Below are positions 6,389 to 6,798 of a stretch of 6,798 nucleotides of DNA, one piece after another. How positions within the stretch are numbered: position 1 is the stretch's first letter; each line of letters begins with the position of its first letter. The notes beneath the pieces are model-generated. The model had not been told where the DNA came from, made no database searches, and saw only the letters and a list, made by a program, of their open reading frames with translations. Source of the DNA: Clostridium sp. CAG:448 (GTDB taxonomy: Bacteria > Bacillota > Clostridia > Oscillospirales > CAG-272); NCBI GenBank assembly GCA_000433415.1, contig FR890493.1, forward strand, positions 3,781 to 10,578, given 5' to 3'. Position numbers and translations under genes: made by a program.

Positions 6389-6441
6389 ACACAACAGAAA
6401 CGGCTGTACGAAGCAGAGCCGACAACCGTTTCCGTCTGTGT
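6389..6441 (-). terminator. Imperfect hairpin downstream of the right-edge gene, possible terminator
   Basis: ACACAACAGAAACGG at 6389-6403 pairs with CCGTTTCCGTCTGTGT at 6426-6441: 14 pairs with one A-C mismatch and one bulged C. The 22-base loop may hold a small extra pairing (CTG with CAG). It begins 10 bases after the stop codon of the minus-strand gene at 6452, the right place for its terminator, but no T run follows on that strand. It may instead be a weak terminator, an attenuating element or a 3'-end stabiliser. Confidence 0.45.
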
Positions 6442-6451
6442 TCACGTTCAA

Positions 6452-6798
6452 TTATTTTTTATTGTTCTTGGTCGTCTCGGAAGCGCCGGCTCCGGACACC
6501 GACAGGCGATAATACCGCACGGTTCCGTCCGCATCCGTCACGGACAGAATCTTCGCCTGATTGATCTTTGTATATTCTGCCTCTGAAGCAGCGTCGCCAA
6601 GCAATGCTTTTCCGGTGCTGTCGTAATAACGGTAGGTATCCGCCGCACCTGCCGCACCGCTCACGCGGATGCCGAATATGCCTTCGCCGATCACGCCTGC
6701 AAAAAAGGTATTCTCACCGTCCGCAACGACCGTTTTCGCACCGGTTGCACTGACGGAAATGCACTTTCCGTCTGCGTTTGCAAAGAACATCAGGTCAG
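6452..6798 (-). CDS. Hypothetical protein, C-terminal part (5' end off window)
   Basis: The frame is open from the right edge to the TAA at 6452-6454, giving about 114 visible residues; the Met codon at 6788-6790 is preceded by further open codons (Asp-Leu), so the true start is outside the window. I do not recognise the family. The visible part alternates short beta-prone stretches with turns rich in Gly, Asp and Ala (for example TYRYYDSTGKALLGD and DADGTVRYYRLSV), which looks like a repetitive beta-sheet domain such as a propeller blade or similar sensor module. It ends in a polar, lysine-rich tail (TTKNNKK). No membrane segment or catalytic motif is seen. It lies 105 bases upstream of the PHP gene start, separated from it by a hairpin, so it may belong to a different transcript. 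Confidence 0.75.
   Translation of the reverse strand, partial: DLMFFANADGKCISVSATGAKTVVADGENTFFAGVIGEGIFGIRVSGAAGAADTYRYYDSTGKALLGDAASEAEYTKINQAKILSVTDADGTVRYYRLSVSGAGASETTKNNKK

Overview
The window looks like chromosomal DNA from a low-G+C-phylum anaerobe of the class Clostridia (Bacillota), possibly of the Oscillospirales or a relative. This rests on the gene families (DUF1538 membrane protein beside a PII-like protein, lipoprotein M3 peptidase, pyrophosphate-type phosphofructokinase), the purine-rich Shine-Dalgarno sites and the mid-range base composition. The lineage is an inference from gene content, not from a marker gene. Coding density is high and no gap exceeds about 125 bases. I see no mobile element, CRISPR array, tRNA or rRNA.

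Left half, plus strand (1-3309): a tight three-gene unit. It starts with the C-terminal part of a DUF1538 multi-pass membrane protein that runs off the left edge. Next, 27 bases on, comes a 238-residue protein built of two PII-like domains. That gene overlaps by ATGA a 584-residue lipoprotein with the zinc site of an M3-type oligopeptidase. Together these read as a membrane protein, its likely cytosolic PII-type regulator, and a surface-anchored peptidase. The PII-like gene carries a well-formed internal ribosome binding site and ATG exactly at the boundary between its two domains.

Middle (3310-3431): a convergent intergenic region with two hairpins. The first is a perfect 14-bp stem flanked by A and T runs that can terminate transcription from both sides. 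The second is a 9-bp GC-rich stem just after the stop codon of the minus-strand gene.

Right half, minus strand (6798 down to 3432): a partial gene of unknown function enters from the right edge and ends at 6452, followed by an imperfect hairpin. Then come three genes read in the order PHP-domain phosphoesterase, pyrophosphate-type 6-phosphofructokinase, and short-chain dehydrogenase. The first two overlap by 14 bases and are probably translationally coupled. The third follows after 76 bases with its own strong ribosome binding site. The set suggests sugar-phosphate or related central metabolism, but the substrates of the PHP protein and the dehydrogenase cannot be read from the sequence.
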